Source: Chitinophagaceae bacterium | Lineage (GTDB): Bacteria; Bacteroidota; Bacteroidia; Chitinophagales; Chitinophagaceae | Assembly (NCBI GenBank): GCA_016786885.1 | Contig: JAEUVO010000015.1 | Location: 1-64,000, forward strand | Direction: 5' to 3' | DNA: 64,000 nucleotides | Shown here: positions 1 through 9,284 of the stretch, piece by piece | How positions within the stretch are numbered: the first letter of the stretch is position 1 | Layout of the letters: every line of letters begins with the position of its first letter | Notes under the pieces: model-generated | The model's database searches: none | What the model was told of the DNA's origin: nothing | Seen by the model: only the letters and a program-made list of their open reading frames with translations | Translations under genes and position numbers: made by a program

Positions 1-751
1 ACAATGCTTCTGTACTTAATGATTCCCGGAATTCCTGTTTGCCCTGTGGTGAAAAATAATTGGTGTGCGGATCAAAGACCGAAGCAAGTCCATTTAAATA
101 AAGCTCTGTTATATAGCCATCAATGCCTCCCGGGTGACCGGTAATTCTTTTCAGGTTTTTTATTTCCGTCTTCTTCAGCTTTTCTCTCACTTTTAGCTCT
201 GCTGTACTGATCACCGTTTTCAGTGATGTTGTACCGGTGCTGTCTTCCGCTGCTATATCAAACAACTGATCCAGTGCCAGGTATTTTAAATACCGAAGCC
301 AGCGGGATGATAAAGAAGAAATATCTGTTGCAAAATTGAACTCATCCTTGCGATTGTTCGTTACTGTCTCATTACTATTGAAATCAAATGGTTTTTGGGT
401 TAGTTTGCTGATGATAGAATCGGCCCTTGTCAATGCTTTTTTGTATAACTGTGAAAACAGATCATAAAAACCCCACTCTTTTTTATTCAGCTCATCGTCT
501 AACTTATTGCTGTAAGCCTGCAATGATTTGAATTCAGTCTCAGTAAAAAGTAGTCTTCTTCTGTCCGCCTGGTTGATGATAGCTTTAAACATGGCTGCAG
601 AAAAATCATCGTCAATGGGTTTGGGTAGCAGGTGGTTCAGCTCGATCATTCTTTTTAATACAACTGCCTTTTGCTGCAAAGAAGCCTGGCCATACATAGT
701 ATGACTTTGTACAAATACTACTAAAATGAGTGACAGTACAATTTTCTTCAT
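1..751 (-). CDS. Carboxy-terminal processing protease (Prc/CtpA, S41A), N-terminal part
   Basis: The reading frame is open from an ATG at 751 to the window edge, so only about 250 N-terminal residues are present. It begins with a signal peptide (MKKIVLSLILVVFVQS, then a likely cleavage near MYGQA). The region near residue 230 reads FDPHTNYFSP followed by FRESLSTEAL. This matches the segment that precedes the PDZ domain in Prc (tail-specific protease) of E. coli and its Bacteroidota relatives, where the same DPHT-YxSP string occurs. Prc-type enzymes are periplasmic serine proteases that degrade proteins from the C-terminus. The PDZ and catalytic Ser/Lys regions lie outside the window. The divergent neighbour starts 87 bp away, so the gap carries both promoters. 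The family call is strong, the substrate is unknown. Confidence 0.85.
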   Translation of the reverse strand, partial: MKKIVLSLILVVFVQSHTMYGQASLQQKAVVLKRMIELNHLLPKPIDDDFSAAMFKAIINQADRRRLLFTETEFKSLQAYSNKLDDELNKKEWGFYDLFSQLYKKALTRADSIISKLTQKPFDFNSNETVTNNRKDEFNFATDISSLSSRWLRYLKYLALDQLFDIAAEDSTGTTSLKTVISTAELKVREKLKKTEIKNLKRITGHPGGIDGYITELYLNGLASVFDPHTNYFSPQGKQEFRESLSTEAL

Positions 752-838
752 ATATGAACGCTATGGTACAACATCTAAGTAAATAAAAAGCCGGCAAAAA
801 GTCCAGTTTTTTTACCTTCAATCATTATTATTTAATCA

Positions 839-1618
839 ATGATACAGCAGGAGTTTGCATACCGGGTTGCCGGGATCGTACAAAGAGACGAGACAATCCT
901 CGGGTTGGCTGCAGGGGGCTCCTGGACCAGCGGGGAAATGGATGAATACTCCGACCTTGATCTTATTTTGATCACTAAAGGGAAAGTGGCTGGAAATAAA
1001 GAACAAATGCTTCAATATGCCAAAAGCTTTGGTGACCTTATTTCCGGCTTTACCGGCGAACATGTAGGCGAACCAAGGGTGCTGATCTGCTTATACGACA
1101 ATCCACTGCTGCATGTAGACATTAAATTTCTTACCCTGCCAGAGTTTTATGATCGGGTAGAAAACCCTGTTGTCGTGTTTGAAAGAAATAACCAGCTTTC
1201 TGAAATAATCAACTCCACCAGGGCTGAATGGCCGCAACCTGATTTTCAGTGGATCGAAGACCGGTTCTGGACATGGGTGCATTATGCCTGCTTAAAAATC
1301 GGCCGGGGCGAACTGATGGAAGCTTTTGATTTTCTTTCCTTCCTGCGGATGACGGTGCTTTCTCCTTTACTACAAGTAAAAAATAATAAACAATCAAGAG
1401 GACTAAGGAGAGTAGAAACAGGGCTAAGCCCGTCTGACCTGGAGAACCTGAAGATCACTATTGCGCAGTACAATAAAACTTCTGTCATTAAGGCGCTGGA
1501 TAACTGTATCAGTATTTACAAATCTCTCCGGCGAAAACTGTACACAGATGCGGTGCAGTTACAAACTCTCGCCGAAAAAAGAAGTCTTGATTATTTCAAA
1601 GAAATCAGGAAAGCATAG
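839..1618 (+). CDS. Nucleotidyltransferase-like protein (aminoglycoside adenylyltransferase fold)
   Basis: A 259-residue protein whose N-terminus holds the polymerase-beta nucleotidyltransferase signature: GGSW at residues 26-29 followed by SDLDL, giving the metal-binding aspartates D39 and D41. The rest is helical and resembles the C-terminal half of streptomycin/lincosamide-type adenylyltransferases, but I cannot identify a substrate. There is no signal peptide, so it should be cytoplasmic. Its TAG stop at 1616-1618 is two bases before the TTG start of the response regulator, which implies a shared transcript. It could be an antibiotic-modifying enzyme or a housekeeping nucleotidyltransferase. 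Resistance is not implied by sequence alone. Confidence 0.75.
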   Translation: MIQQEFAYRVAGIVQRDETILGLAAGGSWTSGEMDEYSDLDLILITKGKVAGNKEQMLQYAKSFGDLISGFTGEHVGEPRVLICLYDNPLLHVDIKFLTLPEFYDRVENPVVVFERNNQLSEIINSTRAEWPQPDFQWIEDRFWTWVHYACLKIGRGELMEAFDFLSFLRMTVLSPLLQVKNNKQSRGLRRVETGLSPSDLENLKITIAQYNKTSVIKALDNCISIYKSLRRKLYTDAVQLQTLAEKRSLDYFKEIRKA

Positions 1619-1620
1619 CT

Positions 1621-2970
1621 TTGAAATTAAATGAACACTTTCTGAACAAGATTTTAATTATAGACGACGAAGAAAAGCTACGACAGTTGCTGAAGCGGAT
1701 CATCAGCCTTGAAGGCTTTGATGTATCAGAAGCCGGCTCACTGAAAGAAGCTGTCAAATTATTAGATAAAGAAACATCAGATGTAGTGCTTTGCGATGTA
1801 AAACTCCCTGATGGTAACGGCGTTGATTTTGTAAAAGAATCAAAAATAAAATATCCCGCAACAGAATTTATCCTGCTTACCGCTTATGGTAATATTGCCG
1901 ACGGGGTACAGGCTATGCGCAATGGCGCTTTTGATTACATCACAAAAGGTGATGACAACGATAAAATTATTCCCTTACTGCACAGGGCACTGGAGAAAGT
2001 TCATTTAGCCAAAAAACTGGAACAACTGCAAAAACAGGTCGGGCAGAAATATTCTTTTGAAAGCATACTCGGTGATTCGGTAGAAATCAAAGAGGCGATC
2101 ACTCTTGCTGAAAAAGTAGCAGCTACTGATGCCACGATTTTATTACTCGGGGAAACAGGAACAGGCAAAGAAGTGTTTGCACAAGCTATTCATCACAACA
2201 GCAACCGGGGCAATAAAACATTTATAGCTGTCAATTGCAGTGCCTTTACCAAAGATTTATTGGAAAGTGAATTGTTTGGCCACAAAGCCGGGGCTTTTAC
2301 CGGTGCAGTAAAAGATAAAAAAGGATTATTTGAAGAAGCCAATGGCGGTACTATTTTTTTAGATGAGATTGGCGAAATGCCCGCTGAGTTGCAGGCCAAA
2401 CTGCTCCGGGTACTTGAGTCTGGTGAGTTTATAAAAGTAGGTGATACGAAAACAATAAAAGTAAATGTCCGCATCATTGCCGCTACCAACAGAGATTTAC
2501 AAAAAGAAATGGAAGAAGGTCACTTCCGCTCTGATTTATTCTATCGCCTATCTGTTTTTCAAATTGTCTTGCCTTCACTCCGGGAACGGGCAAAAGATAT
2601 TCCGGCACTTGCCCGGTACTTTGCTGAATTTTTTGCCACCAAAACGAATAAACCGGTTCCCGTTCTGCAAAAAGATTACCTGGAATCTTTGCAGCATTAT
2701 AACTGGCCGGGCAATATCCGGGAGCTGAAAAATATCATTGAACGTTGTGTTATTTTAAATGATGGCGGCCGGTTGACCGCTGCTAACCTCCCGGTTGAAC
2801 TACAAAGCTCCGGGTCATCTTTCTCTGCTTTTGATCTTGCAGGTGTCGAAAAAACACATATTCAAAAAGTGCTGAAGCATACTAACGGGAATAAAACGGA
2901 AGCAGCGAGGCTGCTGAATATCGGGTTGACCACATTGTACAGAAAGATTGAAGAATACCACCTTCAATAA
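1621..2970 (+). CDS. Sigma-54-dependent response regulator (NtrC type)
   Basis: The 449-residue protein has the three NtrC domains in order. The receiver domain has acidic pocket D15-D16 and phospho-acceptor D59 in LCDVKLPDG. The AAA+ domain has Walker A GETGTGKE near residues 177-184 and the sigma-54 contact loop GAFTGA at 224-229. A Fis-type HTH lies at about 415-445 (NKTEAARLLNIGLTTLYRKI). The start is a TTG at 1621, because no ATG or GTG gives a complete receiver domain; translation may be coupled to the gene ending at 1618. The next genes are the Kdp potassium system, whose sensor half is present (kdpD-like at 11300 and a kinase at 12421) while an OmpR-type KdpE is absent. I infer that this regulator takes the KdpE role. 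It ends in a clear terminator. Confidence 0.93.
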   Translation: MKLNEHFLNKILIIDDEEKLRQLLKRIISLEGFDVSEAGSLKEAVKLLDKETSDVVLCDVKLPDGNGVDFVKESKIKYPATEFILLTAYGNIADGVQAMRNGAFDYITKGDDNDKIIPLLHRALEKVHLAKKLEQLQKQVGQKYSFESILGDSVEIKEAITLAEKVAATDATILLLGETGTGKEVFAQAIHHNSNRGNKTFIAVNCSAFTKDLLESELFGHKAGAFTGAVKDKKGLFEEANGGTIFLDEIGEMPAELQAKLLRVLESGEFIKVGDTKTIKVNVRIIAATNRDLQKEMEEGHFRSDLFYRLSVFQIVLPSLRERAKDIPALARYFAEFFATKTNKPVPVLQKDYLESLQHYNWPGNIRELKNIIERCVILNDGGRLTAANLPVELQSSGSSFSAFDLAGVEKTHIQKVLKHTNGNKTEAARLLNIGLTTLYRKIEEYHLQ

Positions 2971-2993
2971 GACCCTTCCATTTTGAAAACCCT

Positions 2994-3017
2994 CCCTTCC
3001 ATTTTGGAAGGGTTTTT
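2994..3017 (+). terminator. Rho-independent terminator after the response regulator
   Basis: The stem is CCCTTCC (2994-3000) with GGAAGGG (3006-3012), a five-base loop and TTTTT at 3013-3017. An extra copy of CCCTTCCATTTTG lies just upstream at 2973-2985. It could pair with the same right arm and so form an alternative, longer hairpin. Confidence 0.8.
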
Positions 3018-3149
3018 ATTGTTTGGGTTTTCGCATTTCTGCTCTACCCCTTTTGCAAACCCAGTACCGGCCTGCATTCCGCCTTCTTTTTTCAATATAC
3101 TTTTTTTCAGGCATGAGACTGGCAAGTAGCAACCGGCAAAACATAAACA

Positions 3150-3275
3150 ATGTATAAGAATAAGACAGATGAGCAAAGGGAAAAAATACCGAATGAGGAG
3201 AAATACGGGTATCCCTTGAAGAGCATCATTATTACTGTGATTGCAGCGGCCATGCTATTTATGATTTTTAAATGA
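3150..3275 (+). CDS. Small single-helix membrane protein (41 aa), kdp leader region
   Basis: ATG at 3150 to TGA at 3273-3275 encodes 41 residues. About 24 polar N-terminal residues (MYKNKTDEQREKIPNEEKYG) are followed by one hydrophobic helix (IIITVIAAAMLFMIF) ending in K. The length, N-in charge pattern and position ahead of further micropeptides and kdpF suggest a real small membrane protein. I do not recognise a named family. It could be an accessory subunit or regulator of the Kdp complex, but this is inference from position only. Confidence 0.5.
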   Translation: MYKNKTDEQREKIPNEEKYGYPLKSIIITVIAAAMLFMIFK

Positions 3276-3412
3276 TAGCAAAAAAAGCATCTGGAAAAGC
3301 CGGCTGACAGAACAGGATAGTTATTACAATGATCTGGGCAGGGTACCGGTCTTATTTATAACTGGTTGTAAGAAAAGGGGATTAGCAAGATAGCCCGCCC
3401 AAAATTGAGTAT

Positions 3413-3424
3413 TCTCATATGAGA
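3413..3424. promoter_or_regulatory. Perfect 12-bp palindrome upstream of the kdp micropeptides
   Basis: TCTCATATGAGA reads the same on both strands and lies 45 bp before the ATG at 3470. It is in the right place for a dimeric activator or repressor site at the head of the kdp transcript. The NtrC-type regulator nearby would need such a dyad upstream of a -24/-12 promoter, but I found no convincing -24/-12 element, so this is only a candidate. Confidence 0.3.
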
Positions 3425-3469
3425 TAGCAATAATGATCATTTAATTTTTAATAATGCAATTCTATTTTT

Positions 3470-3580
3470 ATGAAGGGCAGTAAACGACTAAAACAAATTC
3501 TTTTTATCCTCACTTTAAGACTGGTAGCTCCAGTACTTATAATTCTGGCCCTTATCGGAGTGAAATCATTATTTGACTAA
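3470..3580 (+). CDS. Small single-helix membrane protein (36 aa) upstream of kdpF
   Basis: ATG 3470 to TAA 3578-3580 encodes 36 residues: a basic start (MKGSKRLKQ), one long hydrophobic helix (LVAPVLIILALIGV) and a short tail (KSLFD). The positive-inside rule places the N-terminus in the cytoplasm. It is the second of four consecutive single-helix peptides before kdpA. Function is unknown. Confidence 0.5.
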   Translation: MKGSKRLKQILFILTLRLVAPVLIILALIGVKSLFD

Positions 3581-3596
3581 TACTAAATTTCAAACA

Positions 3597-3683
3597 ATGT
3601 TCCTGAGTATTTTATTGATTTTAGCCGGGCTTATCTGCTTCTGGCTTTTTTTTAAATCTATTGACTGGTTCGAAAAAATTTAG
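3597..3683 (+). CDS. Small single-helix membrane protein (28 aa) next to kdpF
   Basis: ATG 3597 to TAG 3681-3683 encodes 28 residues: a hydrophobic helix (FLSILLILAGLICFWLFF) followed by KSIDWFEKI. The short tail with an aromatic-acidic-basic end is reminiscent of KdpF tails. From memory, comparable micropeptides occur beside kdpF in other Bacteroidota, but I cannot verify this here. It starts 16 bp after the previous micropeptide, so all are probably on one mRNA. Confidence 0.55.
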   Translation: MFLSILLILAGLICFWLFFKSIDWFEKI

Positions 3684-3734
3684 GCTTCTCCCGTTTTTGG
3701 CGGGATCAGCCTGGCAAATTGAAAATCTTTTTTT

Positions 3735-3815
3735 ATGATGACTGTATTATTTATTCTGTCAATTCTCGTATTCGGGTATCTCGTTTACGTTTTAATTAAA
3801 CCTGAAAAATTCTGA
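3735..3815 (+). CDS. kdpF: KdpF, small subunit of the K+-transporting ATPase
   Basis: The 26-residue peptide ends in GYLVYVLIKPEKF, which matches the GYLVYALI-type core of KdpF. One transmembrane helix fills the rest. KdpF is a lipid-like stabilising subunit of the KdpFABC complex in the inner membrane. The start may be the ATG at 3735 or the one at 3738. The stop is 5 bp before kdpA. The gene is too short for usual ORF cut-offs but the position and the sequence make it secure. Confidence 0.88.
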   Translation: MMTVLFILSILVFGYLVYVLIKPEKF

Positions 3816-3820
3816 CTATT

Positions 3821-5536
3821 ATGAATAGCGAAATTCTGGGTGTAGTAATAACCTTTCTTATTACAGTTTTGCTGGCTTACCCGCTGGGTAAGTACATTTC
3901 AAAAGTGTTTAAGGGGGAACGGACTCTCACCGACTTTATGAATCCTGTTGAAAAGTTTTTCTTCAGGGTTTGCGGCATTAATCCCACTGAAAGTATGAAC
4001 TGGAAACAGTTCCTTAAAGCTATGCTTACCATTAATATGCTATGGTTGGTCTATGCTTTCTTTTTACTCATCTTTCAGCATAAACTTCCATTGAACCCGG
4101 ATGGCAATCCCGGCCAGACACCTGACCTGGCATTTAATACCGCTATCAGTTTTTTGGTAAACTGCAACCTGCAGCACTATTCCGGTGAATCAGGATTAAC
4201 CTATTTCACCCAGTTATTCGTTATTACATTTTTACAGTTTGTAAGTGCTGCAACAGGTATTGCTGCATTAGTTGCTGTATTTAATGGGTTAAAAGAAAAA
4301 ACTACAGAGAACCTGGGCAATTTCTGGAGCATTTTTACAAAGTCCATTACAAGGGTTTTATTACCCCTTTGTATAATAGCCGCTATTTTCCTTGCTTTTA
4401 ATGGCAGCCCGACAAGTTATGATGGAAAAGACAGCATTGTGACTTTACAGGGAGATAGTGTACAAGTATCAAGAGGCCCTGCTGCAGGTATGATCGCCAT
4501 CAAACACCTGGGTACTAATGGTGGTGGATGGTTCGGCGTTAACTCGGCACATCCGTTGGAAAACCCCAACTATTTTACCAATATGCTGGAAATGGTTATC
4601 CAGGTATTGATTCCTGTTGCAATGATTTTTGCATTAGGTTTTTATATCAACCGCAGAAAACTTTCTAAGGTAATTTTTGGGGTAATGACCATTGGTCTGT
4701 TATGTTTACTTATTCCAACGATCATAACAGAAATAAATGGTAACCCGGCGATTGAAAAATTGGGAGTGGCTCAACCTACAGGCGCCATGGAAGGCAAGGA
4801 AGTGAGATTTGGGCCTGCGGCTTCGGGCTACTGGAGTATTGTCACTACAATTATTTCAACCGGCTCTGTTAACTCGATGCATGACAGCTCAATGCCCATG
4901 TCGGGCATGATGCAATTGCTTGGCATGATGATCAATGCGTTTTATGGAGGATGTGGCGTAGGTATATTAAACTATCTTATTTACCTCATCATCGCTGTAT
5001 TTATTTCAGGATTGATGGTGGGGCGGACACCGGAATTCATGGGACATAAAGTGGAGGCCAGGGAAGTGAAGATCGCTTCATTGGTTATGCTGCTTTCTGC
5101 ATTCCTCGTCAAGGCATTTACCGCTTTAGCTGCTTATATGGTGGCACATCATCCGGAGATCGCCTGGCAGGTGAAACCGGGGGCATGGCTCAACAATCCA
5201 TCCTATCATGGTTTCTCCGAAATGCTTTATGAGTTCACTTCTGCCAATGCTAATAACGGAAGTGGCTTTGAAGGACTGGGTGATAACAATATATTCTGGA
5301 ATGTAACCACCGGTATTGTATTAATACTGGCAAGATTCCTTCCCATCATTGGTCCCGTGGCTATCATTGGGTTATTGGCTAAGAAGAAATTCGTTCCCGA
5401 ATCACCCGGCACCTTAAGAACTGATTCCTGGACATTCGGTATGATGACGTTTGCAGTAATAATAGTTTTTAACGCTTTATCATTTTTCCCGGCATTGGCA
5501 CTTGGGCCAATTGCTGAATATTTTTCAATGCATTAA
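3821..5536 (+). CDS. kdpA: KdpA, K+-binding and translocating subunit of the Kdp ATPase
   Basis: The 571 residues are close to the usual 557-560. There are about ten membrane helices and the four pore-loop filters of the KtrB/TrkH-like fold can be seen: NTAISFLVNCNLQHYSGE, GTNGGGWFGVNSAHP, FYGGCGVGILNYL and TSANANNGSGFEGLG. It carries K+ through the high-affinity Kdp pump of the inner membrane, with kdpB 12 bp downstream supplying the ATPase. The high-affinity system is normally made at low external potassium. All key elements are intact. Confidence 0.98.
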   Translation: MNSEILGVVITFLITVLLAYPLGKYISKVFKGERTLTDFMNPVEKFFFRVCGINPTESMNWKQFLKAMLTINMLWLVYAFFLLIFQHKLPLNPDGNPGQTPDLAFNTAISFLVNCNLQHYSGESGLTYFTQLFVITFLQFVSAATGIAALVAVFNGLKEKTTENLGNFWSIFTKSITRVLLPLCIIAAIFLAFNGSPTSYDGKDSIVTLQGDSVQVSRGPAAGMIAIKHLGTNGGGWFGVNSAHPLENPNYFTNMLEMVIQVLIPVAMIFALGFYINRRKLSKVIFGVMTIGLLCLLIPTIITEINGNPAIEKLGVAQPTGAMEGKEVRFGPAASGYWSIVTTIISTGSVNSMHDSSMPMSGMMQLLGMMINAFYGGCGVGILNYLIYLIIAVFISGLMVGRTPEFMGHKVEAREVKIASLVMLLSAFLVKAFTALAAYMVAHHPEIAWQVKPGAWLNNPSYHGFSEMLYEFTSANANNGSGFEGLGDNNIFWNVTTGIVLILARFLPIIGPVAIIGLLAKKKFVPESPGTLRTDSWTFGMMTFAVIIVFNALSFFPALALGPIAEYFSMH

Positions 5537-5548
5537 TTATAACAGACC

Positions 5549-7606
5549 ATGTCAAAACATAAACGTACTATAAGATTATTTGAACCGGCACTGGTTGGCA
5601 AAGCAGTTAAACAATCTTTTGTAAAACTGAGCCCCAGGTTGATGGTAAAGAACCCGGTCATGTTTACAGTAGAAATTGGCACTGCTGTCATGCTGGCCGT
5701 TACATTGTATCAACTTTTTACCGGCGATAATTCACAGGGTGCATTGTGGTACAACATTACCATCTTCACCATTCTTTTACTCACTGTGCTGTTTGCCAAT
5801 TTTGCGGAAGCATTAGCCGAAGCAAGGGGAAAGGCACAGGCAGAAAGCCTGCGCCGGACAAGGGAAGACACCCCTGCCAAAAAAGTATTCACCGTGGGTG
5901 AGATGTATGTGAATGAAGTAAAAGTTGTGCCCTCTTCTCAGCTTCGCAAAGGAGATTTCTTTATCTGCGAAGCAGGTGATGTGATTCCTATGGATGGTGA
6001 GATCGTGGAAGGTATTGCTACGATTGATGAATCTGCTATCACTGGTGAATCAGCTCCTGTTATCCGGGAATCAGGTGGTGATAAATCATCTGTAACAGGT
6101 GGGACCAAAGTACTCAGTGATAAGATTAAAGTAAAGGTGACCACTGAACCGGGAGAATCTTTTTTAGATAAAATGATTGCCTTGGTAGAAGGCGCATCAA
6201 GGCAAAAGACACCGAATGAAATTGCATTAACAATTTTATTGGCAGCATTTACACTCATTTTTATTATTGTGTGTGTAACGCTTAAGCCTTTTGCTGATTA
6301 TGCTAACACTCCCATCACTATTGCTGCTTTCATTTCTTTGTTTGTTTGCCTGATACCAACTACAATTGGTGGTTTATTATCCGCCATTGGTATTGCAGGC
6401 ATGGACAGGGCCTTAAGGGCAAACGTAATTGCCAAAAGCGGAAAAGCAGTGGAAACAGCTGGTGATATAGATGTGCTGTTATTAGACAAAACCGGCACTA
6501 TTACCATTGGTAACAGGAAAGCAACCAACTTCTGGCCTGCTGATGGTATAGAGACCACAGATTTTATAAGCAATTGTGTGTTTGCTTCGCTGGCTGACCA
6601 AACTCCTGAAGGTAAATCGATCGTTGAGTTGGCAGGAGAAAAAAACATCAATGCGAAACAATTACCCGCAAACACCAGGATGATAGAATTTACAGCTGAA
6701 ACAAGAAGCAGTGGCGTTGATCTGCCCGATGGAATAAAAATAAGAAAGGGTGCTTTTGATGCCATTAAAAATATTGCTTCCAGTAATGGTAGCTCCTTTC
6801 CAAAAGAAACGGAAGCAAGAGTAAACCAGATAGCATCGAATGGCGGAACACCATTGGTTGTCGCTGTAAACAATAAGGTGCAGGGTGTTATTGAATTGCA
6901 GGATATAATTAAGCCCGGTATACAGGAGCGTTTTGAAAGGCTTCGTAAAATGGGCGTAAAAACCGTAATGGTAACCGGCGATAATCCTTTAACTGCAAAA
7001 TATATTGCGGAGAAAGCCGGTGTGGATGATTTTATTGCTGAAGCTAAACCAGAAGATAAAATGAATTATATCCGCAAAGAACAACAAAGCGGAAAACTGG
7101 TAGCGATGATGGGAGATGGTACCAATGATGCCCCGGCTTTGGCTCAGGCAGATGTTGGTGTTGCCATGAATAGCGGCACCCAGGCTGCCAAAGAAGCCGG
7201 TAATATGGTGGATCTTGATAATGACCCAACCAAACTGATTGAAGTAGTGGAGATAGGTAAGCAGCTATTGATTACAAGAGGGACACTTACAACTTTTTCG
7301 ATTGCGAATGATGTGGCCAAGTATTTCGCCATCGTTCCGGCTTTATTCATTGCTTCTATCCCGGCACTACAGGCTTTGAATATCATGGGCTTGAAAAGCC
7401 CTGAGTCTGCGATCTTATCAGCGATCATTTTCAATGCCATTATCATTCCATTACTGATACCGCTTGCATTGAAAGGGGTAAAATACAGGCCTATCGGTGC
7501 CAGTGCATTGTTAAGAAGAAACTTATTGATATATGGATTGGGAGGTGTTATTGTTCCGTTCATTGGCATCAAATTAATTGATATGGCCCTGGGTTTATTT
7601 ATGTAA
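5549..7606 (+). CDS. kdpB: KdpB, P-type ATPase subunit of the Kdp K+ pump
   Basis: The 685-residue protein is full length (E. coli 682). The phosphorylation motif DKTGTIT has its aspartate at residue 313. The actuator-domain TGES lies in [11 protein letters not shown], and the hinge motif is [18 protein letters not shown]. The usual helices flank the large cytoplasmic domains. It drives the conformational cycle that moves K+ through KdpA. It is followed 18 bp later by kdpC. No anomaly was seen. Confidence 0.98.
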   Translation: MSKHKRTIRLFEPALVGKAVKQSFVKLSPRLMVKNPVMFTVEIGTAVMLAVTLYQLFTGDNSQGALWYNITIFTILLLTVLFANFAEALAEARGKAQAESLRRTREDTPAKKVFTVGEMYVNEVKVVPSSQLRKGDFFICEAGDVIPMDGEIVEGIATIDESAITGESAPVIRESGGDKSSVTGGTKVLSDKIKVKVTTEPGESFLDKMIALVEGASRQKTPNEIALTILLAAFTLIFIIVCVTLKPFADYANTPITIAAFISLFVCLIPTTIGGLLSAIGIAGMDRALRANVIAKSGKAVETAGDIDVLLLDKTGTITIGNRKATNFWPADGIETTDFISNCVFASLADQTPEGKSIVELAGEKNINAKQLPANTRMIEFTAETRSSGVDLPDGIKIRKGAFDAIKNIASSNGSSFPKETEARVNQIASNGGTPLVVAVNNKVQGVIELQDIIKPGIQERFERLRKMGVKTVMVTGDNPLTAKYIAEKAGVDDFIAEAKPEDKMNYIRKEQQSGKLVAMMGDGTNDAPALAQADVGVAMNSGTQAAKEAGNMVDLDNDPTKLIEVVEIGKQLLITRGTLTTFSIANDVAKYFAIVPALFIASIPALQALNIMGLKSPESAILSAIIFNAIIIPLLIPLALKGVKYRPIGASALLRRNLLIYGLGGVIVPFIGIKLIDMALGLFM

Positions 7607-7624
7607 TTATTTAAATAAGAAGAA

Positions 7625-8188
7625 ATGAAAAAGGATTTATTGATATCCCTGAAACTGACACTTTTAATGATCATTCTTTGTGCAGTTTTATATCCCTTGC
7701 TGATAGCAGGCATTGGTAAAGCAACCCCCGGTGGTGGAAAAGGCGAAACTGTTTCTGTAAACGGTAAGGTGGTGGGTTATGAAAAAATTGGTCAGAAATT
7801 TACCGATGATAAATATTTCTGGGGCAGGCCTTCTGCTGTGGATTATAATGCAGCGGGTTCGGCCGGCAGCAACAAGGGGCCGTCCAATCCTGATTATTTA
7901 CAAATTGTAAAAGACAGGATTGATAGTTTTTTAGTGCATAACCCAGGCGTAAAGAAAGAAGAAATACCCGCAGAAATGGTAACCGCTTCTGGCAGTGGTC
8001 TTGACCCTGACATTTCACCTGCAGGAGCATATATACAGGTAAAACGTATTGCTTCTATACGCAACTTGCCAGAAGAAAAAGTAAAAGCATTAGTGGAAGA
8101 GCATATTCAAAAACCACTGGCCGGCATGCTTGGCCCTTCAAAAGTGAATGTGTTGAAACTGAATGTTGCATTAGATAATTTAAAATAA
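7625..8188 (+). CDS. kdpC: KdpC, assembly subunit of the Kdp K+ pump
   Basis: The protein has 187 residues (usual 190). One N-terminal transmembrane helix (LTLLMIILCAVLYPLLIAGIG) precedes a periplasmic domain. Family motifs seen are YFWGRPSAVDYN, GSNKGPSNPDY and ASGSGLDPDISP. KdpC bridges KdpA and KdpB and raises K+ affinity. The spacing (18 bp before, 18 bp after) fits one operon with the porin gene downstream. Confidence 0.97.
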   Translation: MKKDLLISLKLTLLMIILCAVLYPLLIAGIGKATPGGGKGETVSVNGKVVGYEKIGQKFTDDKYFWGRPSAVDYNAAGSAGSNKGPSNPDYLQIVKDRIDSFLVHNPGVKKEEIPAEMVTASGSGLDPDISPAGAYIQVKRIASIRNLPEEKVKALVEEHIQKPLAGMLGPSKVNVLKLNVALDNLK

Positions 8189-8206
8189 CAGATTAATTAA
8201 AATTGA

Positions 8207-9283
8207 ATGAAGATGAAAAAGTTTTTATTTGGAGCCATAGTGCTGGTGAGTACCCAATTGATGGCGCAGGATTCAACTGGTTCGCTGACCATCAGCGGCT
8301 ATGCAGAAGCTTATTACCAGTATGATTTTAATAAACCTTCCGACAACAACCGCCCCGGGTTTATCTACAGTCATAACCGGCACAATGAATTTAACCTGAA
8401 TCTCGGTTTTATCAAGGCGAATTATACTGCCGAAAGGGTTAGGGCAAATATTGCATTGGCTGCAGGCACATATATGAATGCCAACTATTCTGCTGAGCCC
8501 GGTGTGCTGAAGAATATTTTAGAAGCCAACGCCGGGGTTAAGATCAGCAAGAAAAAAAACCTGTGGGTTGATGCCGGTATCATGCCTTCGCATATTGGTT
8601 TTGAAAGCGCCGTTTCAAAAGACTGCTGGAACCTGACAAGGGGTATCCTTGCTGAAAACTCACCTTACTTTGAGGCCGGAGCAAAGATATCCTACACAAC
8701 GGATGATGGCAAATGGTTTTTAAGCGGGATGGCATTAAATGGGTGGCAGCGTATTACCAGAGTAAGTGGCAATTCATTGATGAGTTGGGGCACTCAAATA
8801 CAATTCAAACCGTCCGGTAAAGTGTTACTGAACTATAGCACTTTTATCGGGACAGACAAACCTGACAGTGCAAGGCTTTCACGGTTCTTCCATAATATAT
8901 ATGGTATATTCAATGTCACTGACAAGTTTGGCGTAACAGCAGGTTTTGATATCGGTACAGAAGAGAAATTTCCGGGTAGTGATAACAAGAATACCTGGTA
9001 CACACCAGTGCTTATCTTAAAATATGCCTTTAATAATAAATGGGCTATCGCCGGAAGACTGGAGCACTATAATGATGAGAACGGAGTTATCATTGCTACC
9101 GGCTCACCAAATGGTTTTCAAACAACAGGCTATTCAATAAACATTGATAACAGCCCGGCAAAAAATGTGTTAGTAAGGCTGGAGGTAAGAAACCTGAGCA
9201 GTAAAGATGATATCTTTAATAAGCCGTCAGGAGTGACGAATAACAATACATTCGTAACCGGTTCGGTTGCAGTGAGTTTCTAA
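8207..9283 (+). CDS. Outer-membrane porin of the BBP2/OmpL type, in the kdp operon
   Basis: The 358-residue protein has a signal peptide (MKMKKFLFGAIVLVSTQLMAQ) and alternating-hydrophobicity strands typical of a beta-barrel. It contains SGYAEAYYQYDFN and NEFNLNLGFIKANY near the N-terminus and ends in an aromatic-terminated strand (TGSVAVSF), as outer-membrane barrels do. It resembles the putative beta-barrel porin-2 family. Its place between kdpC and kup suggests it admits K+ or other cations across the outer membrane. The role is inferred from context. A very strong hairpin follows. Confidence 0.8.
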   Translation: MKMKKFLFGAIVLVSTQLMAQDSTGSLTISGYAEAYYQYDFNKPSDNNRPGFIYSHNRHNEFNLNLGFIKANYTAERVRANIALAAGTYMNANYSAEPGVLKNILEANAGVKISKKKNLWVDAGIMPSHIGFESAVSKDCWNLTRGILAENSPYFEAGAKISYTTDDGKWFLSGMALNGWQRITRVSGNSLMSWGTQIQFKPSGKVLLNYSTFIGTDKPDSARLSRFFHNIYGIFNVTDKFGVTAGFDIGTEEKFPGSDNKNTWYTPVLILKYAFNNKWAIAGRLEHYNDENGVIIATGSPNGFQTTGYSINIDNSPAKNVLVRLEVRNLSSKDDIFNKPSGVTNNNTFVTGSVAVSF

Positions 9284-9284
9284 T

